Positions 28,288 through 37,412 are shown, numbered from the stretch's first letter. The stretch: DNA of 64,000 nucleotides from Onstottus_B sp049273855 (GCA_049273855.1 JBASRN010000181.1:6746-70745), one strand, 5' to 3'. Notes: generated by a model not told the origin, from the sequence alone. Numbers and translations: made by a program.

Positions 28288-28767
28288 ATGCCTAAATCAA
28301 AGAGTCACATCCCCGAAGGCTTTCACACGCTGACGCCTCATCTCACCGTTAACGGAGCGGTGAAGTACATTGCTTTCTTGAAGCGCGCATTCGATGCGGT
28401 AGAGGTGTCGCGATCGCCCGGACAGGCGGGCAAGCTTATGCATGCCCACGTGCGCATAGGCGATTCCGACTTGATGTTCAACGACTCCTTTCCGGAACAT
28501 GGGTCGCCGCCGATAGCGGAGGGACACTGGCCGTTCGCGCTGCACTTGTACGTTCCGGATGCCGACGCCGTTTTTGCGCGCGCAGTAGCTGCCGGCTGCG
28601 AAGTGACTATGCCGCTGGCGGATCAGTTTTGGGGCGACCGGTACGGCCACGTGAAAGACCCGTTCGGGTTCGTGTGGGCGATTGCTACGCACATCGAAGA
28701 CCCGACACCGGCGGAGATTCAGGAACGGGAGAAGAAACTCTTCGGAGGCGCCAACCCTTCGGCGTGA
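28288..28767 (+). CDS. VOC-superfamily (PhnB/glyoxalase-like) protein
   Basis: A 159-residue cytosolic protein from the ATG at 28288 (MPKSKSHIPEGFHTLTPHLTV). It has the paired beta-alpha-beta-beta-beta units of the vicinal oxygen chelate fold: NGAVKYIAFLKRAFDAVEV, LMHAHVRIGDSDLMFND, HLYVPDADAVFARAVAAGCEV and WGDRYGHVKDPFGFVWAIATH. The second half matches the PhnB-like branch closely. These proteins range from metal-dependent lyases to drug-binding proteins; here the function is open. No clear ribosome site precedes the ATG. The 20-codon in-frame extension upstream lacks family similarity. Confidence 0.88.
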   Translation: MPKSKSHIPEGFHTLTPHLTVNGAVKYIAFLKRAFDAVEVSRSPGQAGKLMHAHVRIGDSDLMFNDSFPEHGSPPIAEGHWPFALHLYVPDADAVFARAVAAGCEVTMPLADQFWGDRYGHVKDPFGFVWAIATHIEDPTPAEIQEREKKLFGGANPSA

Positions 28768-28773
28768 TCAAGA

Positions 28774-29043
28774 TCGAGGATAGAGGATTGAGGATAGAGG
28801 ATAGAGGACGGACAATGGGCGATTGAAAATTTGAAATTGAGTATTATTGAGTATTTGAAATCGAAAAATTGAAACTGGGGAGTCGCAATCGTGTTTCTCG
28901 ATTCTTCCGATTCTGCTTTTCAGTTTTCAATTTTCAGTTTTCAATTTCGGATTTCCAATTTCAAATCAATCCTCCATCCTCGATCCTCGATCCTCCATCC
29001 TCGATCCTCCATCCTCGATCCTCCATCCTCCATCCTCCATCTT
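28774..29043. repeat. Nested two-family heptamer hairpin (ATCCTCN outside, TTTTCAA inside)
   Basis: Order along the plus strand: GGATNGA heptamers (about 28776-28808), TTGAAAT-type units (28821-28873), a short centre, TTTTCAA/TTTTCAG units (28916-28971), then about ten ATCCTCN units (28972-29042). The outer families are complementary to each other and so are the inner ones, giving a stem of two blocks. It fills the space between the VOC gene and the sigma-GNAT gene. The same design recurs at 32244 and 62383. Confidence 0.9.
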
Positions 29044-29146
29044 CACGCTTTACAGTTGATTTTGGGAAAGGACCTTCGTCCGGTGGTAAAGTTCAGCCCG
29101 CGGTTTGGCTCTTATGTGTGGAGGCTGTGAAAGCAGGAATGCCGAA

Positions 29147-31033
29147 GTGAAAGAGATTCGGAGACTGATTACCGAAGCGACTGCCGCGGAATCATCGCCG
29201 TCGGAAAAGCAGGAATCGTTCAGCGAGATCGTTGTGCGCTTCCAGGATTTTGCTTACGCCTGCGCCTACGCCGTGCTCAGGGATTTCTGGTTGGCGGAAG
29301 ACGTCGCGCAAGAAGCTTTCATCACCGCGTGGCAGAAGCTCGAGCAACTGCGACAACCGGAAGCCTTTCCCGGCTGGTTCAGGCGTATTGTGTTGAACGA
29401 GTGCCACCGGCTGACACGCGGGAAGAAATTGCAATTCGTTCCGCTGGAACCAGGTTTCCCAACGGCGCGGGAAGCCGTGGCGACGCAACCTGTTCTGAAC
29501 GCCGACCCGCACGCGCTGGCCGAGCAGCATGAATTTGCTGACCAGGTGCGCGCGGCAATCGGCGCCCTGCCCGAGCACGAGCGTCTGATCACGACGCTGT
29601 TCTACATAAATGAATACTCGCAAAAAGAGATCGGCGCCTTTCTCGATCTGCCGGTTTCCACGGTGGTCAAACGTCTGTATTCGGCGCGGCAGCGGCTGAA
29701 GAAGAGAATGCTGGAGATGTTCAAAGATGATCTGCAACAGCACCGGCCTTCGCGGGACAAGAACTTCGCCGAGCGGGTGGGCGCCAGATTGCGGCCGTAC
29801 GCCGGACCCGACTGGGAACCAATCAGCGCATTTGTTTACAGCCTCGTTCCCGACTTTCGCCAGGACGAGGAGGCGTGGCTTCGCAATCGTCAGCAGTTTG
29901 ACGAGGCACGCTACACGCGGCGTCAGTACGTGGCTGAGCACGCCGCGACGGGACAGATTCTTGGCTACGGCTCAATAGAGCAGACGATCTTCCTGCCGAA
30001 GTACCGGCTGTTTTTGATGACCGAGCCGAAGTGGCTGCAAGCGGGCGTCGGCGATCTGCTTCTTGACCAGTTGATGAACGATCTCGGCGAAGCAGGAGCA
30101 ATCACGGTGTGGCATCGGAACTATGCGCATGCCACTGAGGTGCTCGACTTCCTGATTCGGCGAGGCTTTGTCGAGACAAGACGGGTGTGGGACATGCGCC
30201 TGGATTTAACCGCCGCGGAGAATCCCGATCTCAGCCCGGTCGCTGAAAGCGTCGCAGCGCGCGGGATCACGATCACTACCTTCGCCGCTGAGCGCGATCG
30301 CAATGCCGATGAAGCGCTGCACAAGCTGCACCAGTTTCTCAACCTGGTAAAGCCGGATGATCCAGAGCGCCATCCATTCACTCCCGTCCCTTTCGAGTCG
30401 GTAGTCCACTGGTTTGATAGAAAGTATGTGCTGCCTGATGCGTGCTTTATTGCGAAGCTCGACGGCCAATACATCGGGTTCACCGACCTTAATCACATCG
30501 AACCGATTCCCCGCGGCATCATGCACGGGTTCACCGGGGTGAAGCGCGAGCACAGGAGACAGGGCGTTGCGACGGCGCTCAAGCTCCGCGCCCTGGCATA
30601 CGCTCGCGAGCGCGGCTACAGCACCGTTCGCGCCTTTGGCCTTCCGAGCCAACCCGAAATCATGGCAGTCAACCAGAAGCTCGGCTTTAGTCGAGCATTC
30701 TGTTACGTCACGGTCGAAAAATTTGTGAAGGCGATGGCAAAGACTGACCCGACAACATACGACGCTTACGTCGGAGAATACGCGCCTGATACCGAGGCCC
30801 TCTTGAAACATGGCTTGCCCTCCAATCTGTCAATCACCATCAAGAAGACCGGAGACAGACTGATCAGCGAACTGCGTGATATGCAGGACGAGTTGTTTCC
30901 AGAATCTGAGAGCGAGTTTTTCACTGACCATCATTACGCCCGGTTCGTCTTTGCTAAAGACCAGCGCGGCGCAGTTACGCATCTCCTCTACCGCGAAGAC
31001 GGAAGGGAAATGCGAGCGAACAAGGTCGGTTGA
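29147..31033 (+). CDS. ECF-type sigma factor fused to two GNAT acetyltransferase domains and a DUF3471-like tail
   Basis: A 628-residue multidomain protein. The GTG at 29147 is preferred because AGGA lies 8 nt upstream; ATG 29114 has no ribosome site. Residues about 29-95 are sigma region 2 (YAVLRDFWLAEDVAQEAFI, FPGWFRRIVLNECHR) and 139-191 region 4 (LPEHERLITTLFYINEYS, DLPVSTVVKRLYSARQRL). Residues about 212-355 form a degenerate GNAT domain. Residues about 371-531 form a second GNAT with the acetyl-CoA loop REHRRQGVATAL and the terminal VNQKLGFSR. Residues about 537-628 (YDAYVGEYAPD ... VTHLLYREDGREM) resemble the small DUF3471 barrel. No anti-sigma gene is adjacent. The fusion may couple promoter choice to a metabolite or acetylation. 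Confidence 0.9.
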   Translation: MKEIRRLITEATAAESSPSEKQESFSEIVVRFQDFAYACAYAVLRDFWLAEDVAQEAFITAWQKLEQLRQPEAFPGWFRRIVLNECHRLTRGKKLQFVPLEPGFPTAREAVATQPVLNADPHALAEQHEFADQVRAAIGALPEHERLITTLFYINEYSQKEIGAFLDLPVSTVVKRLYSARQRLKKRMLEMFKDDLQQHRPSRDKNFAERVGARLRPYAGPDWEPISAFVYSLVPDFRQDEEAWLRNRQQFDEARYTRRQYVAEHAATGQILGYGSIEQTIFLPKYRLFLMTEPKWLQAGVGDLLLDQLMNDLGEAGAITVWHRNYAHATEVLDFLIRRGFVETRRVWDMRLDLTAAENPDLSPVAESVAARGITITTFAAERDRNADEALHKLHQFLNLVKPDDPERHPFTPVPFESVVHWFDRKYVLPDACFIAKLDGQYIGFTDLNHIEPIPRGIMHGFTGVKREHRRQGVATALKLRALAYARERGYSTVRAFGLPSQPEIMAVNQKLGFSRAFCYVTVEKFVKAMAKTDPTTYDAYVGEYAPDTEALLKHGLPSNLSITIKKTGDRLISELRDMQDELFPESESEFFTDHHYARFVFAKDQRGAVTHLLYREDGREMRANKVG

Positions 31034-31116
31034 CGGGGCGTGCCGGTGTGACTTGCCGGCTTTTGTGAGAAGCATCAACCGGCAACGAGTCAGCGCGGGC
31101 TAAAGGAGACCTCTCA

Positions 31117-32241
31117 ATGAAAAGGCACGACAGGCTGGCTGTAGTTCTCATCTTCGTGGCGACCGCTGGGTGTATTGGTTTTTCCGCCGAGACTACCGTC
31201 ACCCCTCCTTCATCATCAGCTTCGTATGCGGGAAGCGACCGGCAGGCTCAGGAAAAGACTGCCGAACAGGCATTTCGAAACATACAGGCGCTGAAAGGCG
31301 TCCCGGCGTCGCAGCTTCAGCAAGTGATGGCTTTGTTCACTGGCTCGCTCGGCGTGAAGTGCAGTTATTGTCATACAAACCAGTTCGACAAAGACGACAA
31401 ACCCACGAAGCAGACCGCCCGCCGCATGATTGAGATGGTGTTTGATCTCAACAAAGGAAACTTCGGCGGGAGAGATGCGGTCACCTGCTACACCTGTCAT
31501 CGCGGTCAGCCAACGACTGACAGCGTACTCGTTTTGGGCACAAATCCGTGGCTGACCCCGCAACCGGCCGCCGCATCGGACCCATCGATGCCGACGGTTG
31601 ATCAGATACTGGATCAATATGTGCGCGCCGTTGGCGGCAGAGAGTTGCTGGCAAAGCTGACGACCCGAATCAGCAGAGGATCTCGTATCGGCGCGGACGG
31701 CATCCTGGTGCCGGAGGAGGTTTATCAGAAGGCGCCAAACAAACTGTTGGTTATCACTTCGTACCCGAACCTCGCATTGAGTGTTCGAGTGAACGGTCAG
31801 CGAGGATGGGCGGGTGACAAAAACAAATGGGAGGAAATCAGCGGTGAGCAACTGACCGAACTGGAGCTTGAAGCGACGTTCTACAAGGAGATTTCGCTGA
31901 AAGAGCTGTACCCGACAATGAAACCTGCCGGGAAAGCAACCGTGGGTGAGAAGGAAGTTTACGTTATCGAGGCAAGCCCCCGGTCTGGCCACCCTGAGAA
32001 GCTCTATTTCGACGCGCATACCGGACTGCTGGTTCGCAGGTATCGCGAAGCGAGAACCGTCCTCGGCCCGTTTCCCCTCCAGACAGATTACGAGGACTAC
32101 CAGGTTGTGGACGGCGTAAGGCTCCCTTTGACTATCCGCTGGTCAATGCCGGGTCGCGTCTGGGGTCGCCGGATCGCGGAAGTTAAGCATAACGTTGCGA
32201 TTGAGGATGAACAGTTTGACGTTCCTGCCAGCCGGAGGTGA
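31117..32241 (+). CDS. Diheme reaction-centre-type cytochrome c protein with lipoprotein-sorting-like C-terminus
   Basis: A 374-residue exported protein. The signal region (residues 1-24) includes ATAGC, a possible but non-ideal lipobox. Two heme-binding motifs, CSYCH (82-86) and CYTCH (124-128), with an intervening helix ARRMIEMVFDLN whose Met could be an axial ligand, match the photosynthetic reaction-centre cytochrome c subunit domain, which also occurs in non-phototrophic acidobacteria. Residues about 160-374 form a beta-rich domain (YVRAVGGRELLAKL, RGWAGDKNKWEEI, YFDAHTGLLVRRYREA, YQVVDGVRLPLTIRW) of the kind seen in outer-membrane lipoprotein-related proteins. AAAGGAGA precedes the ATG. 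Electron transfer at the periplasmic face is inferred; the redox partner is unknown. Confidence 0.9.
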   Translation: MKRHDRLAVVLIFVATAGCIGFSAETTVTPPSSSASYAGSDRQAQEKTAEQAFRNIQALKGVPASQLQQVMALFTGSLGVKCSYCHTNQFDKDDKPTKQTARRMIEMVFDLNKGNFGGRDAVTCYTCHRGQPTTDSVLVLGTNPWLTPQPAAASDPSMPTVDQILDQYVRAVGGRELLAKLTTRISRGSRIGADGILVPEEVYQKAPNKLLVITSYPNLALSVRVNGQRGWAGDKNKWEEISGEQLTELELEATFYKEISLKELYPTMKPAGKATVGEKEVYVIEASPRSGHPEKLYFDAHTGLLVRRYREARTVLGPFPLQTDYEDYQVVDGVRLPLTIRWSMPGRVWGRRIAEVKHNVAIEDEQFDVPASRR

Positions 32242-32243
32242 GA

Positions 32244-32415
32244 AGGATCGAGGATGGAGGATGGAGGATGGGGAATTGCAAATCGAAAAATGAAGATGAA
32301 GAATCAGGATCGTAAGAAAAGTACCCCTTGATCGGCCACTTTCAAATTTTCAATTTTCAATTTTCAATTCTCTATCCTCTATCCTCTATCCTCCATCCTC
32401 CATCCTCGATCCTCG
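32244..32415. repeat. Nested two-family heptamer hairpin between convergent genes
   Basis: GGATNGA units (32244-32272) and AAATCGA/TTGCAAA-like units (32274-32300) on the left are matched by TTTTCAA units (32341-32370) and about seven ATCCTCN units (32371-32415) on the right, around a unique centre of about 45 bases. It lies exactly between the cytochrome gene and the oppositely oriented ADOP gene, where a bidirectional terminator would be expected. Confidence 0.9.
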
Positions 32416-32419
32416 CGCT

Positions 32420-34861
32420 TCACTCATACCTTAGCGCTTCCATCGGGTCTACTTTCGTTGCTCTTCGTGCGGGTACGTAACACGCTGCAAGCGACACGCC
32501 CGCGAGCAGCACGGCCACCGCTGCGTAGATCAACGGATCGGTCGCGCTCACACTAAAGAGCAATGTTCGCATCACCCGGGTCAACGCGAACGCGCCCGCA
32601 AGTCCAATCCCTACTCCCGCCAGAGACAGCTTCATCCCCTGACCGACCACCATCGCCAGGACGTCAGTCACGCGCGCGCCAAGCGCCATTCGTATTCCGA
32701 TCTCGTTCGTCCGATGCGTGACTGAGTAAGACATCACCCCATACAACCCGACCGAAGCCAGGATCAGCGCGACCACCGCGAAGATGCCGAGCAGCGTCAT
32801 TGCAAACCGGCGCTGGGTCATCGAGTCGGCCACCATCCGCTCCATGGTGGTAACTCTAAACACGGGCAGCTCGCCATCAACCTGTTGAATCGCGCCGCGC
32901 ACGGCCCCGGCAAGACTTGTCGGATCGGAGCTGGTTCGCGCGACCAGGAAGACGCCGGCCACCGATAACTGGCGATGCGGAATGTAGTACTGAACCGGTG
33001 ATTCTCCTTCAAGTCCCTTCTGCTTTACGTGACCGACGACGCCGACTATCTCTCGCCAGATAGTATTGCCTTGCGGGTCGCGCTGGAAGCTTATGCGTTT
33101 GCCGATCGGGTCTTCGTCGGACCAGAACTTGCGCTCCATCGTTTCGTCTATGATTGCGACTTGAGGCGCATCCCTCACATCACGATCGTCAAAGTAACGT
33201 CCTTTGAGGAGGGGAATCCCCATCGTCTGAAAGTAGGTGGAGCCCGCAAACCAACGATTGCCCCACGGCGACATTTCGCCCGGCGCTACCGTCCGGCCTT
33301 CAATGGAGAAGCTGCCGCTCGAGCCCGATCCGCTCATCGGCACGCTGGTGGAGACGCCGGCCGACTCAACGCCGGGCAACGCTTTGACCTTTTCCAGCGC
33401 CTGGGCGTAAAAGGCATCGATCTGTTGCGGATCTTTGTACTTGGTTGCCGGCAAGGCAACCTGCATGGTGAGCAGGTGGTCCGGTTTGAAGCCGGGATCG
33501 ACCTCCTGCAGTTTCTTAAAGCTCTTCAACAGCAGCCCGGCTCCGACCAACAACACCAGCGCCGCCGCCACTTCAGCTACAACAAAGAGTCCGCGCACGC
33601 TGCGACGCGCTGAACCGCTTCGCCCGCCTTCTTTCAACACGGCGTGCAAATCGGTCTTCGAGGTTTGCCACGCCGGGAACAGGCCGAACAGCACGCCGGT
33701 CAACAACGAAACCGCAAGTGTGAAAAACAACACGCGGGCATCGAGGCCGATCTCATGCGAACGAGGAATGCCGTCTTTGTTTAGCGAAAGCAGGGCAGAC
33801 ATGCCCCAATAGGCCAGCGCCAACCCGAGTCCCCCGCCGAGGATTGCCAGCAGCACGCTCTCGGTCAGCAACTGGCGAATTACGCGCCCGCGTCCGGCGC
33901 CCAGCGCCGACCGAATCGCAATCTCCTTATGGCGAAGCGCCGCGCGCGCCAATAGCAGGTTTGCGACGTTTGCGCAGGCGATCAGCAAAACGAAGGCGAC
34001 CGCCGCCAGCAACACCAGCAACGCCGGCCGAATCTCGCCAACGACGTTCTCGCGCATCGACCGCAACAGCAATCCCCAACTGCTCGGATCGTTCGCGTCG
34101 CCGCCGCCGAAGTACTGCTCGCGCACGTTTGCCGCAATGGTGTCCATCTCGGCTTGCGCCCGCTCGAGCGTCACGGTTGGTTTGAGCCTGGCGATCACAA
34201 ACAGGAACTCATTTCGCCATCGACCCGGATCCAACTGTTGCGGCGTGAAGGCTATCGGCGAGTACAGTTCCATAACCTGCCCGAACTCGCGGCCGAATTG
34301 GAAATCAGGCGGCATTATGCCGATGACGTTGTAGTTCTCGCCGTTCAGTCTGATTGTGTTGTCGATCAGATTCGGGTCGGCCCCGAAGCGCCGTTTCCAC
34401 AGAGCATCGCTCAGCACGACAACTCGATTCCGCCCGGGTTGATCTTCTTCAGGCGCAAAAAGACGGCCTCGCGCCGCCTCCACTCCAAGGGTGGAGAAGA
34501 AGGTGTGTGTGACGGCCATGCCAGGCAAGCGTTCGGGATCACCGCTATCGGTCAGGTTCACCGGCCAGCCGGTTGCCGCGCCGATCGCGTCGAACGAATC
34601 GACGTTATCGCGGTAGTGCGAATAGCCGCTGGCCGACACCGAGGCTTTCAGGTCAAGCTTGGGGTAGTTGTGATACACCTGAACCAGCCGTTCGGAATCT
34701 TTGTAGTTGAGAGGCCGCAGCAGAATCGCGTTGACCACGCTAAAAATAGCGGTGTTGGCGCCGATCCCCAAGGCGAGCGCGATGACCGCGACGACCGTGA
34801 AGCCGGGTTGCTTGAGCAACATGCGTGCGCCGTAGCGCAAGTCTTGAAAGAGCGTTTCCAT
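32420..34861 (-). CDS. ADOP-type MacB/FtsX permease
   Basis: An 813-residue copy starting METLFQDLRYGARMLLKQPGF at the ATG at 34859-34861, with AGGAAAC upstream. It is a near-consensus LPY-group member, though the segment itself reads LLRPLNYKDSERLVQVYHN. The first periplasmic domain has VTHTFFSTLGVEAARGRLF and the odd duplicated glycine run YFGGGDANDPSSWG before the FtsX block. The second FtsX block has TNEIGIRMALGARVTDVLAMVV. It ends ACYVPARRATKVDPMEALRYE, with Glu for Val/Ile. As the last ADOP of the right block, it abuts a hairpin and the convergent cytochrome gene. Cargo unknown. Confidence 0.93.
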   Translation of the reverse strand: METLFQDLRYGARMLLKQPGFTVVAVIALALGIGANTAIFSVVNAILLRPLNYKDSERLVQVYHNYPKLDLKASVSASGYSHYRDNVDSFDAIGAATGWPVNLTDSGDPERLPGMAVTHTFFSTLGVEAARGRLFAPEEDQPGRNRVVVLSDALWKRRFGADPNLIDNTIRLNGENYNVIGIMPPDFQFGREFGQVMELYSPIAFTPQQLDPGRWRNEFLFVIARLKPTVTLERAQAEMDTIAANVREQYFGGGDANDPSSWGLLLRSMRENVVGEIRPALLVLLAAVAFVLLIACANVANLLLARAALRHKEIAIRSALGAGRGRVIRQLLTESVLLAILGGGLGLALAYWGMSALLSLNKDGIPRSHEIGLDARVLFFTLAVSLLTGVLFGLFPAWQTSKTDLHAVLKEGGRSGSARRSVRGLFVVAEVAAALVLLVGAGLLLKSFKKLQEVDPGFKPDHLLTMQVALPATKYKDPQQIDAFYAQALEKVKALPGVESAGVSTSVPMSGSGSSGSFSIEGRTVAPGEMSPWGNRWFAGSTYFQTMGIPLLKGRYFDDRDVRDAPQVAIIDETMERKFWSDEDPIGKRISFQRDPQGNTIWREIVGVVGHVKQKGLEGESPVQYYIPHRQLSVAGVFLVARTSSDPTSLAGAVRGAIQQVDGELPVFRVTTMERMVADSMTQRRFAMTLLGIFAVVALILASVGLYGVMSYSVTHRTNEIGIRMALGARVTDVLAMVVGQGMKLSLAGVGIGLAGAFALTRVMRTLLFSVSATDPLIYAAVAVLLAGVSLAACYVPARRATKVDPMEALRYE

Positions 34862-34869
34862 GACAGTTT

Positions 34870-34979
34870 CCTAGTTTCTGGTTTCTAGTTTCTGGTTTCT
34901 GGTTCGTGGCTCCGCGTTTCGAGTTAGGTTTAAGAAACCCGAAACCGAAACCCGAAACCCGAAACCAGCAACCCGAAAC
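34870..34979. repeat. Inverted heptamer repeat (TTTCTGG left, GAAACCC right)
   Basis: The left arm (34870-34904) is built of TAGTTTC/TGGTTTC heptamers and the right arm (34934-34979) mainly of GAAACCC heptamers with one ACCAGCA-like variant, so the two arms are related but have drifted apart. It occupies the gap between ADOP genes at 32420 and 34980. Confidence 0.8.
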
Positions 34980-37412
34980 CTACTCATACCTGAGCGCCAC
35001 CATCGGGTCTACTTTCGTTGCTCGCCTGGCCGGGATGTAACAGGCCACGAGCGCCACTGCCGCCAGCAGGATGGTTATGGTGATAAGGGTCAGCGGGTCA
35101 GTTGGTGCGATGCCGAACAACAGACTCGCCATCGCTCGCGTCAGCGCGAACGCTGCGGCAAGCCCAATCCCCATGCCCATAAGCGCCATGCGCATCCCCT
35201 GCCCGACGACGAGTTGCAGCACGTTGCTCGTCCGCGCGCCGAGCGCCATGCGAATGCCGATTTCGTGCGTGCGCTGCGCGACCAGGTAGGCCATCACGCC
35301 GTAGATGCCAACCGCCGCCAGAAGCAGCGCCGTCCCCGCGAAGAGGCCGACCAGCAGAAGCGTGAAGCGTTGTCCGGCCAACGCTGCGCCGGCAACCGTA
35401 TCCAGCGCGCGGACGTCCCTCATCGCCAGATCCTTGTCGAGTGTCTGGACTTCGCGTCGCACGGCTTCCACGAGGGACAACGGATTGCCATCTGTGCGGA
35501 CGGCGAGAAACATCTCTCTTGACGCCTGCTGCGCGTGCGCCCAGTAGAGGGCCGGATGCGCTTCGCGCGAGTCAGGATAATCCTTAACGTCGCCGACCAC
35601 GCCCACCACGCTTATCCAGTCGTTTTCCTTCGGCTCACTCCTAAAAGTGATGCGCTTGCCGACTGCATCCTCGGCGGGCCAGTAACGACGCGCCAAGCTC
35701 TCATTGATCAGGATGACCGCTGGTTTGTGGTCGGTGTCGCCATAATTCAACCAGCGACCGGCGGCAAGCGGCACGCCGACCGTACGGAAGTATTCAGACG
35801 TGACGAAGTGATAGCGCGCTTCCGGCTCCTGGTTCGGAGGAAAGCTCTTGCCCTCAATATTGAAGCCGGTGTTCTCGTCATAGCCGCTCCAAGGCAGATC
35901 AGAACTGGCACCGGCTGCTTCGGCTCCCGGCAGGCTTGAAACTCGTTCGATCAACGTCTGGTAAAAGGAGACGACCTGTTCGGGCTTTGTATACCGCGCT
36001 GCCGGCAACGACAAGCTCATCGTCAGCACGCCTTCGGGTTTGAATCCCGGATCGGTCTGCTGCAGCTTCAAAAAGCTGCGCAGCAGCAGCCCCGCACCGA
36101 CCAGCAGCACGAGCGCCAGTGCCACCTCTGCCGCCACCAGCGCGTCACGCAAACGGCGCTGCCGTGCTCCGCCCGCGCCGCCGCGGCCGCCCTCCTTGAG
36201 CAGTTCGTTAAGGTTCAGCTTCGCGCCCTGCAGGGCCGGCGCCAGCCCGAACAGCAGCCCCGTCAACAGAGTGACGGCGAGCGTGAAGCCGAGAATCTGC
36301 CAGTCGATTGTGACCGCTTGCAGGCGCGGCAGTTGTGATGGGCCGAGCGCGATGAGTGCATCAATCAGCCAATTGGCCAGCAGCAATCCGGCAACGCCGC
36401 CAAGCACCGCGATCAGCAAGCTCTCGGTCAATAACTGGCGGATGAGCCGCATCCGCCCGGCGCCCAACGCCGCGCGCACGGCCATCTCACGCTCACGTGT
36501 CGTGGCGCGCGCCAACAGTAGATTCGCCACATTGACGCAAGCGATCAGCAGCACAAATACGACCGCGCCAAGCAGCACCAGCAGCGTGAGGCGCGCTCGC
36601 CCGACGATCTCCTGATGGAGCGCCTGTATGCGAATCTGCCAGCCGGTATTGGTGTTCGGGTATTGCTCGGCCAGTCGCTCGGCGATCGCGTTGAAATCCG
36701 CCTCGGCTTGCTCGCGCGTCACGCCCGCTTTCATGCGCCCGATGGTGTTGACGTAATGGGAGCCGCGCCGCGATTTCGCGCTCAGCTCCATCGGCCACCA
36801 CGCGTCGACGCTTTCGCCGTGCGGCGTTGAGCGGTAATCTCCGCCGACGTGTTGCACGCCGGCCGGCATGACACCGACGATGGTGAAGGGTTCGCCCGAC
36901 ACCGCGACGGCCTTGCCGACGATCTCCGAGTCGCTCGCGAAGCGCCGCTGCCACAAGCTGTGACTGAGAATTACCGCGTGCGTATTGCCGGGTGCTTCAT
37001 CCTCGCGGCGGAACTCACGGCCAAGCAGCGGCTGAAAGCCCAGCGTATCGAAGAAGCTCGCCGATACGCGCATTGCCGACAACTGTTCGGGCAGGTCGCC
37101 GAGTGACAGTTCCAGATCGCTGCGCGTGTAGAGCGCGAAGTTTTCAAGCGACGTGTTCTGGTCGCGGTAATCCAAAAAATTGCCGGGCGATAGGGGGAAT
37201 TTAGGCTGCGTCTTGTTGCTCTCAAAGAGCCGCACCAGACGCTCTGGATTCGGGTAGGGCAGCGGCTTGAACAGCACGGCGTTGACCACCGAGAAGATGG
37301 CGGTGTTGGCGCCGATGCCGAGCGCCAGCGCAATCACGGCCATTAAAGTAGAGCCGGGCCGCTTCAGCAGCATTCGCACGCCATAGCGCACGTCTTGCAG
37401 TATTGAATTCAT
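34980..37412 (-). CDS. ADOP-type MacB/FtsX permease, coupled to upstream ADOP
   Basis: An 810-residue copy. The start is the ATG at 37410-37412 (MNSILQDVRYGVRMLLKRPGS); an in-frame extension of 122 codons exists but lies over the end of the upstream gene in another frame and is rejected. The upstream ADOP stops only 8 nt before, and its TAG is part of the AGGAAAA ribosome site, so translation is probably coupled. The first FtsX block has LLIACVNVANLLLARATTREREMAVRAALGA (Val for Ala). It ends ACYIPARRATKVDPMVALRYE. Third-base GC is high even for this family. Pairing suggests a heteromeric permease with the product of the upstream gene; that is inference. Confidence 0.93.
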   Translation of the reverse strand: MNSILQDVRYGVRMLLKRPGSTLMAVIALALGIGANTAIFSVVNAVLFKPLPYPNPERLVRLFESNKTQPKFPLSPGNFLDYRDQNTSLENFALYTRSDLELSLGDLPEQLSAMRVSASFFDTLGFQPLLGREFRREDEAPGNTHAVILSHSLWQRRFASDSEIVGKAVAVSGEPFTIVGVMPAGVQHVGGDYRSTPHGESVDAWWPMELSAKSRRGSHYVNTIGRMKAGVTREQAEADFNAIAERLAEQYPNTNTGWQIRIQALHQEIVGRARLTLLVLLGAVVFVLLIACVNVANLLLARATTREREMAVRAALGAGRMRLIRQLLTESLLIAVLGGVAGLLLANWLIDALIALGPSQLPRLQAVTIDWQILGFTLAVTLLTGLLFGLAPALQGAKLNLNELLKEGGRGGAGGARQRRLRDALVAAEVALALVLLVGAGLLLRSFLKLQQTDPGFKPEGVLTMSLSLPAARYTKPEQVVSFYQTLIERVSSLPGAEAAGASSDLPWSGYDENTGFNIEGKSFPPNQEPEARYHFVTSEYFRTVGVPLAAGRWLNYGDTDHKPAVILINESLARRYWPAEDAVGKRITFRSEPKENDWISVVGVVGDVKDYPDSREAHPALYWAHAQQASREMFLAVRTDGNPLSLVEAVRREVQTLDKDLAMRDVRALDTVAGAALAGQRFTLLLVGLFAGTALLLAAVGIYGVMAYLVAQRTHEIGIRMALGARTSNVLQLVVGQGMRMALMGMGIGLAAAFALTRAMASLLFGIAPTDPLTLITITILLAAVALVACYIPARRATKVDPMVALRYE

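Noticed and set aside
28901..29130. Long open frames across the nested repeat (Ser/Ile/Leu-rich)
   Set aside because: They are translations of the heptamer repeat with no codon-usage or family support.
14279..32419. The 18-kb non-ADOP segment as an integrated mobile element
   Set aside because: No integrase, transposase, tRNA or flanking direct repeat was found; only the TIR operon and perhaps the sulfatase gene look compositionally different.
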